From Microbacterium allomyrinae (lineage in GTDB: Bacteria > Actinomycetota > Actinomycetes > Actinomycetales > Microbacteriaceae), in assembly GCF_020682705.1 (NCBI RefSeq), contig NZ_JAGTTN010000002.1, positions 62,001 through 126,000 of the forward strand: a DNA stretch of 64,000 bases, read 5' to 3'. Shown piece by piece: positions 21,843 to 30,627 of the stretch; within the stretch, counting starts at the first letter, position 1; each line of letters begins with the position of its first letter. The notes below the pieces were generated by a model. It was given only the letters and a program-made list of their open reading frames with translations. It was not told the DNA's origin and did not search any database. The translations under genes were made by a program, and so were the position numbers.

Positions 21843-24401
21843 TCAGGATGCGTAGGTGACGAGCCCCAGCTCCACCGGCGACACGAGCTGTGGGTGGCTG
21901 GGCACGACACGTACGGCGTAGCCGAATGTTCCCGTGACCGTCAGGGGCAGCGTGCCGGTGAATGTCGTCACGCCATCGACCGCCGGCCCGGCGGGTGACA
22001 GCCGGTACACGGAGTGATCCCGCGCCAGCGCATCGTTCTCATCGGTGCGCCCGTAGGCAAGTTCCACGGCGACGTCGTCGGGCGCGAGGCCATCCAGCCG
22101 CACTGCAGCGCGCACCTCGAGCGTGTCGCCCGCCTGCGCCTGCTGGGGAATGCCGCTGCTGTCGACGCCGGCGATCGAGACCCGATCCCAGGCATTCCTC
22201 ACGCGCCCGACGAACGCCGCCAGCGCCTTCGCCTCGGCGAAGCCGTCGGCGCGGAGCGCCGCGTCGTGCGCGGCAGCAGGCACATACAGGCGGGTGACGT
22301 AGTCGTGCACCATGCGGTCGCTCGTCGCCTTCTTGCCGAGCTCGGTCATCGTATGGCGCACCATCGCGAGCCAGCGCAGGGGGATTCCGCTCTCGCGGTC
22401 GTAGAACTTCGGAACGAGCTGGTGCTCGATGAGGTCGTACAGCGCCGATGCTTCGGCATCGTCGCGCTCCTCGTCGTTCGCGGCGGTGTCGGCCGTCGGG
22501 ATCGCCCAGCCGTTCTCGCCGTCGTACCACTCGTCCCACCAGCCGTCGAGGATCGACAGATTGAGTGCGCCGTTGAGGGCCGCCTTCATGCCGCTCGTGC
22601 CGCAGGCCTCGAGCGGGCGCAGCGGATTGTTGAGCCACACGTCGCAACCGGGATAGAGATCCTTCGCCAGCGTGATGTCGTAGTCGGGCAGGAACACGAT
22701 CCGCCCGCGCACCTTCGGATCGCGGCTGAAGCGCACCAGCTCCTGGATGAGGATCTTGCCCGAGTCGTCGGCCGGGTGCGACTTGCCGCCGATCAGGATC
22801 TGCACGGGACGCTCGGGGTCGGTGAGCAGCTTCGTGAGCCGTTCGGGCTCGCGGAGCATCAGCGTCAGGCGCTTGTAGGTCGGCACGCGACGGGCGAAGC
22901 CGATCGTGAGCACCTCGGGGTCGAGCAGATCATCGACCCACGCAGGAGTGACCCCGGAGCCGTGCGACAGGGATGCCGCGACCCGCCGGCGCGCCTCCGC
23001 CACCAGCTCGCCCTTCATCTGCTGACGCACGCCCCACAGCTCCGCATCCGACACGACTTCGCGATCGGTCCAGTCGTGAGTGTCGGTGTGAGCGTCGCCC
23101 CAGGCTCGCTCGCTCACAGCCTTGAGCGCCGGATGCACCCAGGTGGGGGCGTGCACGCCATTCGTGATCGAGGTGATCGGCACCTCGTCGTTGTCGACTC
23201 CCGGCCACAGCATCCCGAACATGCTGCGGCTGACCTCGCCGTGCAGCACCGAGACGCCATTGGCGTGCTGGCCGAGGTGCAGGCCGAGGACGGCCATGTT
23301 GAAAACGCCCTGGTCGCCGCCCTCCCACGTCTCGAGCCCGAGCGCGATCGCGCGCCCGGCGTCGAGGCTCTGGAAGAGGCCGCTGGAGAGGAAATCGGCG
23401 ATGAGCTCGCGCGAGAATCGGTCGATGCCCGCGGGCACGGGTGTGTGCGTGGTGAACACCGTCGACGCGCGCACCTGTGTCAGCGCCTCATCGAACGAGA
23501 GTGCATCGCTCGTGATGAGCTCCGACATCCGCTCGAGGCCCTGGAAACCGGCGTGGCCCTCATTGGTGTGGTAAACGTCCGGGGCGGGGCGCTCGGTGAT
23601 GCGCGAGAAGGCGCGGACCGCGCGCACACCTCCGACGCCGAGCAGGAGCTCCTGCAGGAGGCGGTGCTCGCCGCCGCCGCCGTACAACCGGTCGGTGACC
23701 TTGCGCATGTCGTCCGAGTTCGACGGCGTCTCGGAATCGAGCAGGAGCAGCGGGATGCGCCCGATGTCGGCCACCCACACGCGAGCGTGCAGACGACGGT
23801 CGCCGGGCAGGTCGAGCGTGATCTCGACCGGGGTGCCGTCGTTCTCGCGCAGCAGCGTCAGCCCCAGACCGTACGGATCGAGCAGCGGGTAGCTCTCGCG
23901 CTGCCAACCATCGTCGCCGATCGACTGCCGGAAGTACCCCGCGCGGTAGAACAGGCCGACACCGGTCAGCGGGACGCCCAGATCGGACGCGCTCTTGAGG
24001 TGATCGCCGGCCAGGATGCCGAGGCCGCCCGAGTACTGCGGAAGCGAGCCGTCCACGCCGAACTCGGGGGAGAAGTAGGCGATGTGCGAAGGCTTGCCGC
24101 CTTCGAGCCGCTGGAACCAGCGGTCGCCTTTCAGGTAGGCCGTGAGCCGCTCGTCCTCCTCGCGGACCCGCGCGACGAACTCATCGTCGCGGGCGAGTTC
24201 GTCCAGACGCTGCTGCCCGAGCGCGCCGAGCATGCGAGCGGGGTTGGCGCCGATCTCGGCCCAGACGGCTGGATCCATCGACGCGAACAGCGAATGCGTG
24301 GCCCGGCTCCACGACCAGCGCCAGTTGGAGGCGAGACGGTCGAGCGGGGCGAGGGAATCCGCGAGGACGGGTCGGACGGTGAACGTTCGGATGGCCTTCA
24401 C
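21843..24401 (-). CDS. glgP: Alpha-glucan (glycogen) phosphorylase
   Basis: 852 residues from GTG 24401. An N-terminal DUF3417-type segment (SLAPLDRLASNWRWSWSRATHSLFASMDP) precedes the phosphorylase body with AYFSPEFGVDGSLPQYSGGLGILAGDHLKSASDLGVP, VYHTNEGHAGFQGLERM, TTHTPVPAGIDRF and the PLP lysine region EACGTSGMKAALNGALNLSILDGWWDEWYDGENGWAIP. It releases glucose-1-phosphate from alpha-1,4-glucans in the cytoplasm; this variant may also act on maltodextrins. The start is chosen because TAGACT ends 7 bases upstream (leaderless) and a LacI-type operator lies just beyond. It is transcribed alone. Confidence 0.88.
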   Translation of the reverse strand: MKAIRTFTVRPVLADSLAPLDRLASNWRWSWSRATHSLFASMDPAVWAEIGANPARMLGALGQQRLDELARDDEFVARVREEDERLTAYLKGDRWFQRLEGGKPSHIAYFSPEFGVDGSLPQYSGGLGILAGDHLKSASDLGVPLTGVGLFYRAGYFRQSIGDDGWQRESYPLLDPYGLGLTLLRENDGTPVEITLDLPGDRRLHARVWVADIGRIPLLLLDSETPSNSDDMRKVTDRLYGGGGEHRLLQELLLGVGGVRAVRAFSRITERPAPDVYHTNEGHAGFQGLERMSELITSDALSFDEALTQVRASTVFTTHTPVPAGIDRFSRELIADFLSSGLFQSLDAGRAIALGLETWEGGDQGVFNMAVLGLHLGQHANGVSVLHGEVSRSMFGMLWPGVDNDEVPITSITNGVHAPTWVHPALKAVSERAWGDAHTDTHDWTDREVVSDAELWGVRQQMKGELVAEARRRVAASLSHGSGVTPAWVDDLLDPEVLTIGFARRVPTYKRLTLMLREPERLTKLLTDPERPVQILIGGKSHPADDSGKILIQELVRFSRDPKVRGRIVFLPDYDITLAKDLYPGCDVWLNNPLRPLEACGTSGMKAALNGALNLSILDGWWDEWYDGENGWAIPTADTAANDEERDDAEASALYDLIEHQLVPKFYDRESGIPLRWLAMVRHTMTELGKKATSDRMVHDYVTRLYVPAAAHDAALRADGFAEAKALAAFVGRVRNAWDRVSIAGVDSSGIPQQAQAGDTLEVRAAVRLDGLAPDDVAVELAYGRTDENDALARDHSVYRLSPAGPAVDGVTTFTGTLPLTVTGTFGYAVRVVPSHPQLVSPVELGLVTYAS

Positions 24402-24408
24402 GCGTGCG

Positions 24409-24414
24409 AGTCTA
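24409..24414 (-). promoter_or_regulatory. -10 box TAGACT of glgP (minus strand)
   Basis: TAGACT on the minus strand is separated from the GTG start by 7 bases, suggesting a leaderless message. Confidence 0.45.
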
Positions 24415-24425
24415 AGGGCACAACC

Positions 24426-24439
24426 TGGAAGCGTTTTCA
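24426..24439. promoter_or_regulatory. LacI/MalR-type operator over the glgP promoter
   Basis: On the minus strand it reads TGAAAACGCTTCCA, close to the LacI-family consensus TGNAANCGNTTNCA. It overlaps the expected -35 position of the glgP promoter, so a sugar-responsive LacI-type repressor (not in this window) could block it. Confidence 0.6.
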
Positions 24440-24523
24440 CGTCAGAGGGGGGGGAACTCCGCCACCCGCGAATCACGCGCAGGTCACCCGCGCGTGATCG
24501 GACCCAGCGTCAGGTGCCGGGTC

Positions 24524-24529
24524 TACGCT
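24524..24529 (+). promoter_or_regulatory. -10 box TACGCT of the 75-residue protein gene
   Basis: TACGCT ends 6 bases before ATG 24536, a leaderless arrangement. Confidence 0.4.
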
Positions 24530-24535
24530 GGGCGC

Positions 24536-24763
24536 ATGACCATCGCACGACTGCATGGGGGTCCGCTCGACGGACAGGTTGTTCCGCTCGACCCCAACGT
24601 CTCCGACTCGTACATCGTTCCCTACGGTGAGGGGCAGCTCGTCTACCGCCGCGAGGGCGCCGAGAGCAGGACGGGCGATCACGACGGGCCGACCGAGACG
24701 CGGTTCGTGTACGTCGAAGCCACGGAAGACATCGATCCGAATCCGGATGGGCGTGACGACTGA
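24536..24763 (+). CDS. Small conserved hypothetical protein
   Basis: 75 residues. It begins MTIARLHGGPLDGQVVPLD, a pattern (HGGPLDGxxV) found in many short actinobacterial proteins of unknown function, and continues with a Tyr-containing beta-rich middle and an Asp-rich tail. The last 17 bases overlap the start of the CYTH gene, so the two are translated together. No function can be assigned. Confidence 0.65.
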   Translation: MTIARLHGGPLDGQVVPLDPNVSDSYIVPYGEGQLVYRREGAESRTGDHDGPTETRFVYVEATEDIDPNPDGRDD

Positions 24764-25433
24764 GCCCGACTCGACCGACGGAGCCGCTCGTTCGGTCGAG
24801 ATCGAGGTGAAGTTCGACGTCGCTGCCGACACGCCCCTGCCCGACTGGTCGGCCCTGCCCGGCGTCGCGTCGATGGGCGAACCCGAGCGTCGCGACCTCG
24901 ACGCCCTCTACTTCGACACGGCCGGCCTGACGCTTTCGCACGCCGGCTACGCCGTCCGTCGCCGCACCGGGGGACCCGACGAGGGGTGGCACATCAAAGG
25001 GCCCCGCGTCGGCGACGGCCGCATCGAGCTGCACTGGCCGCTCGGGCAGTCCGACGACATCCCTGAGGGCGTGCGCGCGGCGCTCGCCTCGGTGATGGAT
25101 GCTCTCGGAGCATCTGCCGAGGGTGCGCTCGATCCGGAATCCTCGGCCCTCACCCCGATCGCGCGTATCCAGAACACTCGCACCGCCTATGCGCTGCGCG
25201 ACCAGGACGGCGGGCTCGTCGCCGAGTTCGTCGACGACCGGGTCGTCGCGAACGACGAGCGAGCGGGAGTCGAGCGCCGCTGGCGGGAGTGGGAGCTCGA
25301 GCTCGGGCCCGCCGCTCCGCTCGCGCCCGAAGATCGCACGGCGTTCTTCGCAACGGCCGATGACGCCGTGCGCGCCGCGGGCGGTCGAATCGCGGCCTCC
25401 GATTCGAAGCTCGCTCGCGCACTGGGAGTCTGA
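24747..25433 (+). CDS. CYTH domain protein (triphosphate tunnel metalloenzyme)
   Basis: 228 residues from ATG 24747 (GTG at 24753 is possible). The ExExK signature is SVEIEVKFDV, followed by LDALYFDTAGLTLSHAGYAVRRRTGG, a basic strand EGWHIKGP, and a later acidic ELELGP strand with the final alpha helix. Tunnel enzymes of this type bind triphosphates with divalent metal and hydrolyse inorganic triphosphate or thiamine triphosphate. No CHAD domain is attached. It overlaps the preceding small gene. Confidence 0.8.
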   Translation: MGVTTEPDSTDGAARSVEIEVKFDVAADTPLPDWSALPGVASMGEPERRDLDALYFDTAGLTLSHAGYAVRRRTGGPDEGWHIKGPRVGDGRIELHWPLGQSDDIPEGVRAALASVMDALGASAEGALDPESSALTPIARIQNTRTAYALRDQDGGLVAEFVDDRVVANDERAGVERRWREWELELGPAAPLAPEDRTAFFATADDAVRAAGGRIAASDSKLARALGV

Positions 25434-25457
25434 CGGCCGCAGCGGGTGGCGCAGTCA

Positions 25458-25463
25458 TAGTCT
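25458..25463 (+). promoter_or_regulatory. -10 box TAGTCT of the thioesterase gene
   Basis: TAGTCT ends 7 bases before ATG 25471; probable leaderless start. Confidence 0.4.
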
Positions 25464-25470
25464 GTGACTC

Positions 25471-25968
25471 ATGACGACCGACATTCCTCGCACCCGGACG
25501 TTCGGCTGGGAAGACCCCGGCCCGCCGCTCGCAGCCTCGCGCGGCCTCGACGGGCTGAGCTACCTGCGGGCGCTCATCGCCGAGGAGCTGCCGCCTCCGC
25601 CGATCTCTCGGCTCATGAACTTCTGGATGGTGTCGGCCGAGCCCGGCGAAGTCGCCTTCGAGTGCGAGCCGGGGGAGTATCACTACAACCCGCTCGGTAT
25701 GGTGCACGGCGGGCTCGCCTGCACGCTCCTCGACACGGTCGTCGGCTGCGCCGCGCACACGACCCTCCCCGCCGGGGTCGGGTACACGTCGATCGACCTC
25801 AATGTGTCGTACCTGCGGCCGATCCTCGCGACGACGGGCGTGCTGCGTGCGCGCGGGCGCGTGGTGAAGGGCGGCTCGCGGGTGATCTTCGCCGAGGGCG
25901 TGCTGGAGGATGCCGCGGGCACCGTCCTCGCCACAGCGACGAGCTCGCTCTTGGTGCTGCGGCCCTGA
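25471..25968 (+). CDS. PaaI family (hotdog) thioesterase
   Basis: 165 residues. The hotdog core is clear: YHYNPLGMVHGGLACTLLDTVVGCAAHTTLPAG with the HGG motif and catalytic Asp on the central helix, then TSIDLNVSYLRPI and GRVVKGGSRVIFAEGVLEDAAGTVLATATSSLLVL. Such enzymes hydrolyse acyl-CoA esters, often aromatic or 4-hydroxybenzoyl types, in the cytoplasm. The substrate cannot be told. It converges with lipoamide dehydrogenase, with a strong terminator between. Confidence 0.82.
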   Translation: MTTDIPRTRTFGWEDPGPPLAASRGLDGLSYLRALIAEELPPPPISRLMNFWMVSAEPGEVAFECEPGEYHYNPLGMVHGGLACTLLDTVVGCAAHTTLPAGVGYTSIDLNVSYLRPILATTGVLRARGRVVKGGSRVIFAEGVLEDAAGTVLATATSSLLVLRP

Positions 25969-25978
25969 GAGTGTGAGT

Positions 25979-26006
25979 ACGCCCCGGACCAGATGGTCCG
26001 GGGCGT
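25979..26006. terminator. Bidirectional terminator between thioesterase and lpdA
   Basis: Twelve-base perfect arms ACGCCCCGGACC/GGTCCGGGGCGT enclose the loop AGAT and are followed by CTTC. It lies between two convergent genes. Confidence 0.75.
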
Positions 26007-26045
26007 CTTCGCGTGATCAGGAGATCTCGATGCGACTCGTTCGCG

Positions 26046-27443
26046 TCACAGGTTGATCATGTGGCCTGCGAGGCCGTGGAAGGCCTCCTGCACCGCTTCC
26101 GACAGAGTCGGGTGGGTGTGGACGTTGCGGGCCGCCTCGAGGGCGGTGAGGTCCCACTTCTGTGCGAGCGTCAGCTCGGGCAGCAGCTCCGACACGTCGG
26201 GGCCGATGAGATGGCCGCCGAGCAGTTCGAGGTGCTCGCCGTCGGCGATGAGCTTGACGAAGCCGATCGGCTCGCCGAGGCCGTTCGCCTTGCCGTTGGC
26301 CGAGAACGGGAACTTCGCGACCTTGACGTCGTAGCCCGCGTCGCGCGCCTGCTGCTCGGTGAGCCCGAACGAGGCCACCTGCGGTGAGCAGAACGTCGCG
26401 CGCGGCATCATGCGGTAGTCGCCCAGCGTCATCGTCTCGGCCTTGCCGATGGTCTCGGCGGCGACCACGGCCTGCGCCTCGGCCACGTGAGCCAGCTGCA
26501 GCTTCGCCGTGACGTCGCCGATCGCGTAGATGTGCGGCACATTGGTGCGCATGTAATCGTCGATGTCGATCGCTCCGCGGTCGGTGACCGCGACGCCGGT
26601 CGTCTCGAGCCCGAAGCCCTCGATGTTCGCGGCGAAGCCGATCGACATCATGACCTTGTCGGCGTCGATCGATCCGGCGGTGCCGTCCTTGGCCGTGTAG
26701 GTGACGGTGACCTTGTCGCCGTGGTCGGTGACGGTCTCGACCTTGGTCGAGGTCAGGATGTCGACGCCGTAACCCTTGTACTGACGCGCGATCTCTTTCG
26801 ACACGTCGGCGTCCTCGTTCGGTAGCGCACGATCGAGGAACTCGATGATCGTCACCTTGACGCCGTAGTTCGTCATGACGAAGGCGAACTCCATGCCGAT
26901 GGCGCCGGCGCCGACGATGACGATCGACTGCGGCAGCTCACGGGCGAGGATCTGCTCCTCGTAGGTGACGATGTTGCCGCCGAGTACGACGCCCGGAAGC
27001 AGACGCACCTTGGAGCCGGTTGCGATGATCGCGTTGTCGAAGGTCAGGGCCTCGCTCGAGCCGTCTGCCTTGGCCACCGTGATGGCGTTCGGGCCCGTGA
27101 ACGAGCCGCGCCCCTCGTATTCGGTGACCTTGTTCTTCTTCATCAGGTAGTGGATGCCCTTGACGTGGGTATCGGCGACCTTGCGGCTGCGATCCCACGC
27201 GGTACCGAAGTCGAACGACACGTCGCCCGAGATGCCGAAGAGCTCCGCCTTGTGGTGGAAGGTGTGGGCCAGATCGGCGTTCTTCAGGAGAGCCTTGGAG
27301 GGGATGCAGCCGACGTTGAGGCACACACCGCCCCAGTACTTCTCTTCGATGATCGCGACGGAGAGGCCGAGCTGTGCGCTGCGGACGGCCGCGACGTACC
27401 CGCCGGGGCCCGCGCCGAGGATGACGACGTCGTAGTGAGGCAT
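26046..27443 (-). CDS. lpdA: Dihydrolipoamide dehydrogenase
   Basis: 465 residues from ATG 27443 ([26 protein letters not shown]). The FAD-binding GxGxxG is followed by the redox disulfide [16 protein letters not shown], the NAD site [21 protein letters not shown], the second FAD motif ([26 protein letters not shown]) and the catalytic His-Glu in [14 protein letters not shown]. It reoxidises lipoyl groups of the pyruvate and 2-oxoglutarate dehydrogenase complexes. A TAGGCT box 7 bases before the start, just before the upstream copC gene ends, points to its own leaderless promoter. Confidence 0.93.
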   Translation of the reverse strand: MPHYDVVILGAGPGGYVAAVRSAQLGLSVAIIEEKYWGGVCLNVGCIPSKALLKNADLAHTFHHKAELFGISGDVSFDFGTAWDRSRKVADTHVKGIHYLMKKNKVTEYEGRGSFTGPNAITVAKADGSSEALTFDNAIIATGSKVRLLPGVVLGGNIVTYEEQILARELPQSIVIVGAGAIGMEFAFVMTNYGVKVTIIEFLDRALPNEDADVSKEIARQYKGYGVDILTSTKVETVTDHGDKVTVTYTAKDGTAGSIDADKVMMSIGFAANIEGFGLETTGVAVTDRGAIDIDDYMRTNVPHIYAIGDVTAKLQLAHVAEAQAVVAAETIGKAETMTLGDYRMMPRATFCSPQVASFGLTEQQARDAGYDVKVAKFPFSANGKANGLGEPIGFVKLIADGEHLELLGGHLIGPDVSELLPELTLAQKWDLTALEAARNVHTHPTLSEAVQEAFHGLAGHMINL

Positions 27444-27450
27444 GGTCTCA

Positions 27451-27456
27451 AGCCTA
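27451..27456 (-). promoter_or_regulatory. -10 box TAGGCT of lpdA (minus strand)
   Basis: It ends 7 bases before the ATG and partly overlaps the stop region of copC. Confidence 0.45.
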
Positions 27457-28131
27457 TCGGTCAGTGGGAGTGTCGGAGTCGGACTCGGGCGCCGTCGAGG
27501 ACGCCGCCGCGAGCGCCTTCTCGCGGCGTGCACGCGAGACGAGCAGATAGACGACCGCTCCACCCGCGGCGACGGCGATGAGGCCGAAGACGACCCACGG
27601 CCACACATCGCCGAACGATGAATCCTCGTCGGCCGGCAGGGTGGTGGGCTGCGCGGTCGGCGTGGGCGCCTGCGTCGGCTCGGCTGTCTCGGACGGCGCG
27701 ACGGTCGGCTCGGCCGTCTCGGTCGGGGTCGGCGCTGCCGTCACGGTGAACGTGAACTCGCCCGAGATCGGATGCCCGTCGCTCGAGACGACCTTCCACA
27801 GCACGGTGACCACTCCAGACGCCTCGCCCGACAGCGGCTGCGTCAGCGTGTTGTCCTGCGCGACCGGCGCCACCTCCGCGAGTACCCTGCCCTCGGCATC
27901 CGTCACCTGCACCTCCGACGCGCCGGCGTCGGTGGCGATCGCGGCGCTGAAGGTGAGGGTGAGTTTTCCCGGAAGGGCGTCGATCGAGCTGTCGGCGGCC
28001 GGATCGCTGCCGATCAGCTCGTCGTGAGCACTCGCGGGCGGGGCGAAGACGAGCGCGGCCACGACGAAGAGGACCGCCACGATGGCGGCGACGAGCGGGC
28101 GGATGTCTCGGGCAGAGGTGTGAGCAGGCAT
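27454..28131 (-). CDS. copC: CopC-type copper-binding protein with C-terminal anchor
   Basis: 225 residues from ATG 28131. A signal peptide ([23 protein letters not shown]) is cut before [15 protein letters not shown], placing the Cu(II) ligand His at the mature N-terminus, as in CopC/YcnJ. The second ligand pair is in [18 protein letters not shown] Thr/Pro/Glu-rich stalk follows and then a membrane anchor ([23 protein letters not shown]) and a basic tail. It binds copper on the outer face of the membrane, perhaps for delivery or tolerance. The divergent neighbour encodes a copper storage-like protein. Confidence 0.82.
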   Translation of the reverse strand: MPAHTSARDIRPLVAAIVAVLFVVAALVFAPPASAHDELIGSDPAADSSIDALPGKLTLTFSAAIATDAGASEVQVTDAEGRVLAEVAPVAQDNTLTQPLSGEASGVVTVLWKVVSSDGHPISGEFTFTVTAAPTPTETAEPTVAPSETAEPTQAPTPTAQPTTLPADEDSSFGDVWPWVVFGLIAVAAGGAVVYLLVSRARREKALAAASSTAPESDSDTPTDR

Positions 28132-28280
28132 CTGCTCCAGGCTACGCGGTGACTCGCGCGCGTCGATCACCGGTGTGCGGGGGAGTGCCCGGCGGGGATT
28201 GTGACGCGCATGTGAATTCCTGCTCATCCTGCGAGGCACCACGTGACGCCGCGCGCGCCGCGGAGTAGCGTTCCGATCAG

Positions 28281-28295
28281 CGGCGGAATCCGCCG
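28281..28295. promoter_or_regulatory. 15-base palindrome upstream of the copper storage-like gene
   Basis: CGGCGGAATCCGCCG is perfect around a central A and lies 23 bases before the ATG. It may be the operator of a copper-responsive regulator that is not in this window. Confidence 0.5.
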
Positions 28296-28318
28296 TTACG
28301 ACGACGGAGGAGCGTGAG

Positions 28319-28720
28319 ATGGACTCGATGATGATGGGCGCCATGTCGAAGGACATGATGTCGATGCCCGGCATGGAGATGATGGACATGTCGATCATGC
28401 AGGCGTGTATGGATGCCTGCTCGGCCTGCGAGCAGGCGTGCACCGTGTGCTCCACCCAGATGATGTCGTGCGCACCGGCGTGCATGAACTGCGCCGACAT
28501 GTGCAACACGATGATGCGCGCCATGATGCGCATGCAGGGCATGACGCCCGCTGCGATGATGGCGATGCTCGACGCATGCATCGCGATGTGCCAGGTCGCG
28601 ATGGACGAGTGCATGGAGCACGCCGACCACAGCGAGGTCTGCAAGATGTGCGCTCAGGCCTGCCAGGCCTGCATGGACGCCTGCATGAGCATGAAGAACA
28701 CGATGATGTCGATGAGCTGA
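28319..28720 (+). CDS. Cys/Met-rich four-helix copper storage-like protein (Csp/DUF326 type)
   Basis: 133 residues, with GGAGGAG before the ATG. I count 17 cysteines and 37 methionines. Cysteines fall in helical spacings (CxxxCxxC, CxxxxxxC), for example QACMDACSACEQACTVC and CKMCAQACQACMDAC, as in the four-helix Csp3/DUF326 proteins that line their core with Cys-bound Cu(I). There is no signal peptide, so it is cytosolic. The Met-rich first 27 residues and tail are more extreme than usual and might form an extra Cu(I) entry patch. It lies divergent from copC. Confidence 0.8.
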   Translation: MDSMMMGAMSKDMMSMPGMEMMDMSIMQACMDACSACEQACTVCSTQMMSCAPACMNCADMCNTMMRAMMRMQGMTPAAMMAMLDACIAMCQVAMDECMEHADHSEVCKMCAQACQACMDACMSMKNTMMSMS

Positions 28721-28768
28721 GGCCCTTCGCCTCGCTCTCTCGGCGTCCGCGTGCGGATCGGCCGAGGA

Positions 28769-29119
28769 CTAGCCCCGCAGCACGTTGAATCGCTCTCGCC
28801 CGACGGCGAGCACGTGGTAGCGCTCGTGGAGCGAGACCGGCGTGCCGGGAGTGAGGGTCGACGCAGCGCCCGTGCCGTTCCACAGCGCGATCGGCTCGGC
28901 ATCGTCGAGCGTGCGCACGATCACGAATCCGGAGCGTGCGTCGGCCGCCTCGACGATGGCGTCCGCCCAGTCGGAGGGCGTGGCCGACGCCATGCGCGCC
29001 TGGATCAGGTGGAGTGCATGGCCGGGTGCGAACGAGCTGCAGGTGTCGCCGTGGTCGCACATGCACGCCACACTCTCCCGTACCTCGACGGGGGCGTTGT
29101 GGTGCTGTGCATGGGACAC
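28769..29119 (-). CDS. Hypothetical protein with CxC-HxxxC cluster
   Basis: 116 residues from GTG 29119 with AAGGAG in place. Near the N-terminus is SVACMCDHGDTCSSF, a compact Cys/His cluster that could bind a metal, preceded by a His-rich HAQHHN stretch. The rest is a mixed alpha/beta domain (LIQARMASATPSDWADAIVEAADARSGFVIVRTLDD onward). I recognise no family. Its position next to copper genes makes metal binding worth considering. Confidence 0.55.
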   Translation of the reverse strand: MSHAQHHNAPVEVRESVACMCDHGDTCSSFAPGHALHLIQARMASATPSDWADAIVEAADARSGFVIVRTLDDAEPIALWNGTGAASTLTPGTPVSLHERYHVLAVGRERFNVLRG

Positions 29120-29262
29120 GGGGGCTCCTTGTGGTTCGCTTTCGGTCTTCCGCCAGGCTAGGCTGACCGGTCGCTCAGGGCATCTCCGACGACACGCGGC
29201 GAAACAATGCCGCACCGGATGACACCACCCGAAACGGCACTTTCGCGCGACGGGCGATCGGC

Positions 29263-29268
29263 TAGGCT
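29263..29268 (+). promoter_or_regulatory. -10 box TAGGCT of the garA operon
   Basis: TAGGCT lies 21 bases before the GTG of garA, leaving room for a short leader with its GAGGAGG site. Confidence 0.45.
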
Positions 29269-29289
29269 GGGCACGCAGAGGAGGCCAAC

Positions 29290-29805
29290 GTGGAGGACGA
29301 CCGCCGCTCAGACCAGGGCGACAATCGGAGCGACATCAGGCGAGCAGCCGGTGTCGACGCACACGAGTCCGACCGCGCCGCCGACACGACGCAGACGTTC
29401 GGACACGATTCCGACCTCTCGTTCGTGCCGTTCGGCAGCGAACTGGGCGAGGCCGAGCTCGATGCGATCGAGTCGCTGCCGTCAGGAGCCGCGCTGCTGC
29501 TGGTGCGCTCCGGGCCGACGGCCGGAGCCCGCTATCTGCTCGACACCGACGTGACCACGGTGGGGCGGCATCCCGAAGCCGACATCTTCTTCGACGACGT
29601 CACGGTGTCGCGCCGCCACGCCGAGATCACTCGCACGGGTGTCGCTTTCGAGCTCGTCGATCAGCGTTCGCTCAACGGCACCTACGTCAACGGCGAGCGT
29701 GTCGACCGCGCGGCGCTGTCCAACGGCGCCGAGGTGCGCGTCGGAAAGTTCCGTCTCAACTTCTTCGTCTCGCCGGCCGACCTGCCGCAGGCCGCGGAGG
29801 CCTGA
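29290..29805 (+). CDS. garA: FHA domain protein GarA/OdhI
   Basis: 171 residues from GTG 29290 with GAGGAGG. A disordered acidic N-terminus carries TTQTF (residues 33-37), in the place where GarA/OdhI homologues have the Thr pair phosphorylated by PknB/PknG. The FHA domain follows: TTVGRHPEADIFFDDVTVSRRHAEITR and RSLNGTYVNGERVD. In actinobacteria this switch inhibits 2-oxoglutarate dehydrogenase when unphosphorylated and so controls glutamate metabolism. Its stop overlaps the next gene's start (TGATG). Confidence 0.88.
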   Translation: MEDDRRSDQGDNRSDIRRAAGVDAHESDRAADTTQTFGHDSDLSFVPFGSELGEAELDAIESLPSGAALLLVRSGPTAGARYLLDTDVTTVGRHPEADIFFDDVTVSRRHAEITRTGVAFELVDQRSLNGTYVNGERVDRAALSNGAEVRVGKFRLNFFVSPADLPQAAEA

Positions 29806-30497
29806 TGCCTGCGGTCTCCACCCGCGAACGGTCATCGTCCGCGGGTCTCCTGAGCATCGGCCAGGTGCTCGCCCGGCTCTCTCCCGAATTTCCTTCCCTC
29901 ACTTCGAGCAAGCTCCGCTTCCTCGAAGTGCAGGGCATCGTGACACCGCTGCGCACAGAGTCGGGCTACCGCAAGTTCTCGCCCGCCGACCTCGAGCGGC
30001 TGCGACTGGCGCTGACCCTCCAGCGCGACCACTACCTGCCGCTCTCGGTGATCCGCGATTACCTCGAAGACGTCGACGCCGGGCGCGACCCGGCCACACC
30101 GACAGCGGTTCCGCCTCCATCGATCCTGCCGGCACCGCGTCGCTATCGTCGCGACGAGCTTCTGGCCGCCTCGGGCGCCGCTCCGCAGCTGCTGAACGAT
30201 GCCATCAGCACGGGCATCCTCACGGGCGCCGAGGCCTACACCGATCAGTCGGTGGCGCTGCTGCGCGCCCTCGTCGCACTCGACCGCCACGGGATCGAGC
30301 CGCGCCATGTGCGTGCGCTCCGTCAGAACGCCGAGCGTGACGTGGCGCTGGTCGAGTCGGCGCTGGCGCCGCTCCTGCGCCGAACGGATGCCGCGTCACG
30401 CGGTCGTGCGGGCGAGGTCGCGCCCGAGCTCGCAAAGCGCCTCGACGAGGTCCGTTCGATCTTCGTCCGCACGGCGCTGGATCGCCTGCTGTCCTGA
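29805..30497 (+). CDS. ftsR: MerR family regulator FtsR
   Basis: 230 residues, start overlapping the garA stop by one base. The MerR helix-turn-helix is LSIGQVLARLSPEFPSLTSSKLRFLEVQGIVTPLRTESGYRKFSPADLERLRLALTLQRDHYLPLSVIRDYLE, followed by a Pro-rich linker and a helical C-terminal domain. It matches the Rv1828/FtsR type, shown in Corynebacterium to activate ftsZ and so control cell division. ftsZ lies 34 kb downstream in this window with a palindrome in its promoter region. The link to that site is inference. Confidence 0.82.
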   Translation: MPAVSTRERSSSAGLLSIGQVLARLSPEFPSLTSSKLRFLEVQGIVTPLRTESGYRKFSPADLERLRLALTLQRDHYLPLSVIRDYLEDVDAGRDPATPTAVPPPSILPAPRRYRRDELLAASGAAPQLLNDAISTGILTGAEAYTDQSVALLRALVALDRHGIEPRHVRALRQNAERDVALVESALAPLLRRTDAASRGRAGEVAPELAKRLDEVRSIFVRTALDRLLS

Positions 30498-30627
30498 CGA
30501 TTCATCCGTCGAAGGCCGTCGATCCGGTCTTGCGGCGCGACACGCCGACCCGCCGACCGCGGATGTCATTGCTGCACGGGGAAGGCTCATCTAGCGTGGA
30601 AGTATCCGATTCCGGAGGGGGGCGAGC

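Noticed and set aside
22014..24497. 827-codon plus-strand frame opposite glgP
   Set aside because: It is a GC-bias artefact antisense to a clearly conserved phosphorylase.
28131..28644. N-terminal extension of CopC by 170 residues
   Set aside because: It would be antisense to the Cys/Met-rich copper gene; the signal peptide follows directly after ATG 28131.
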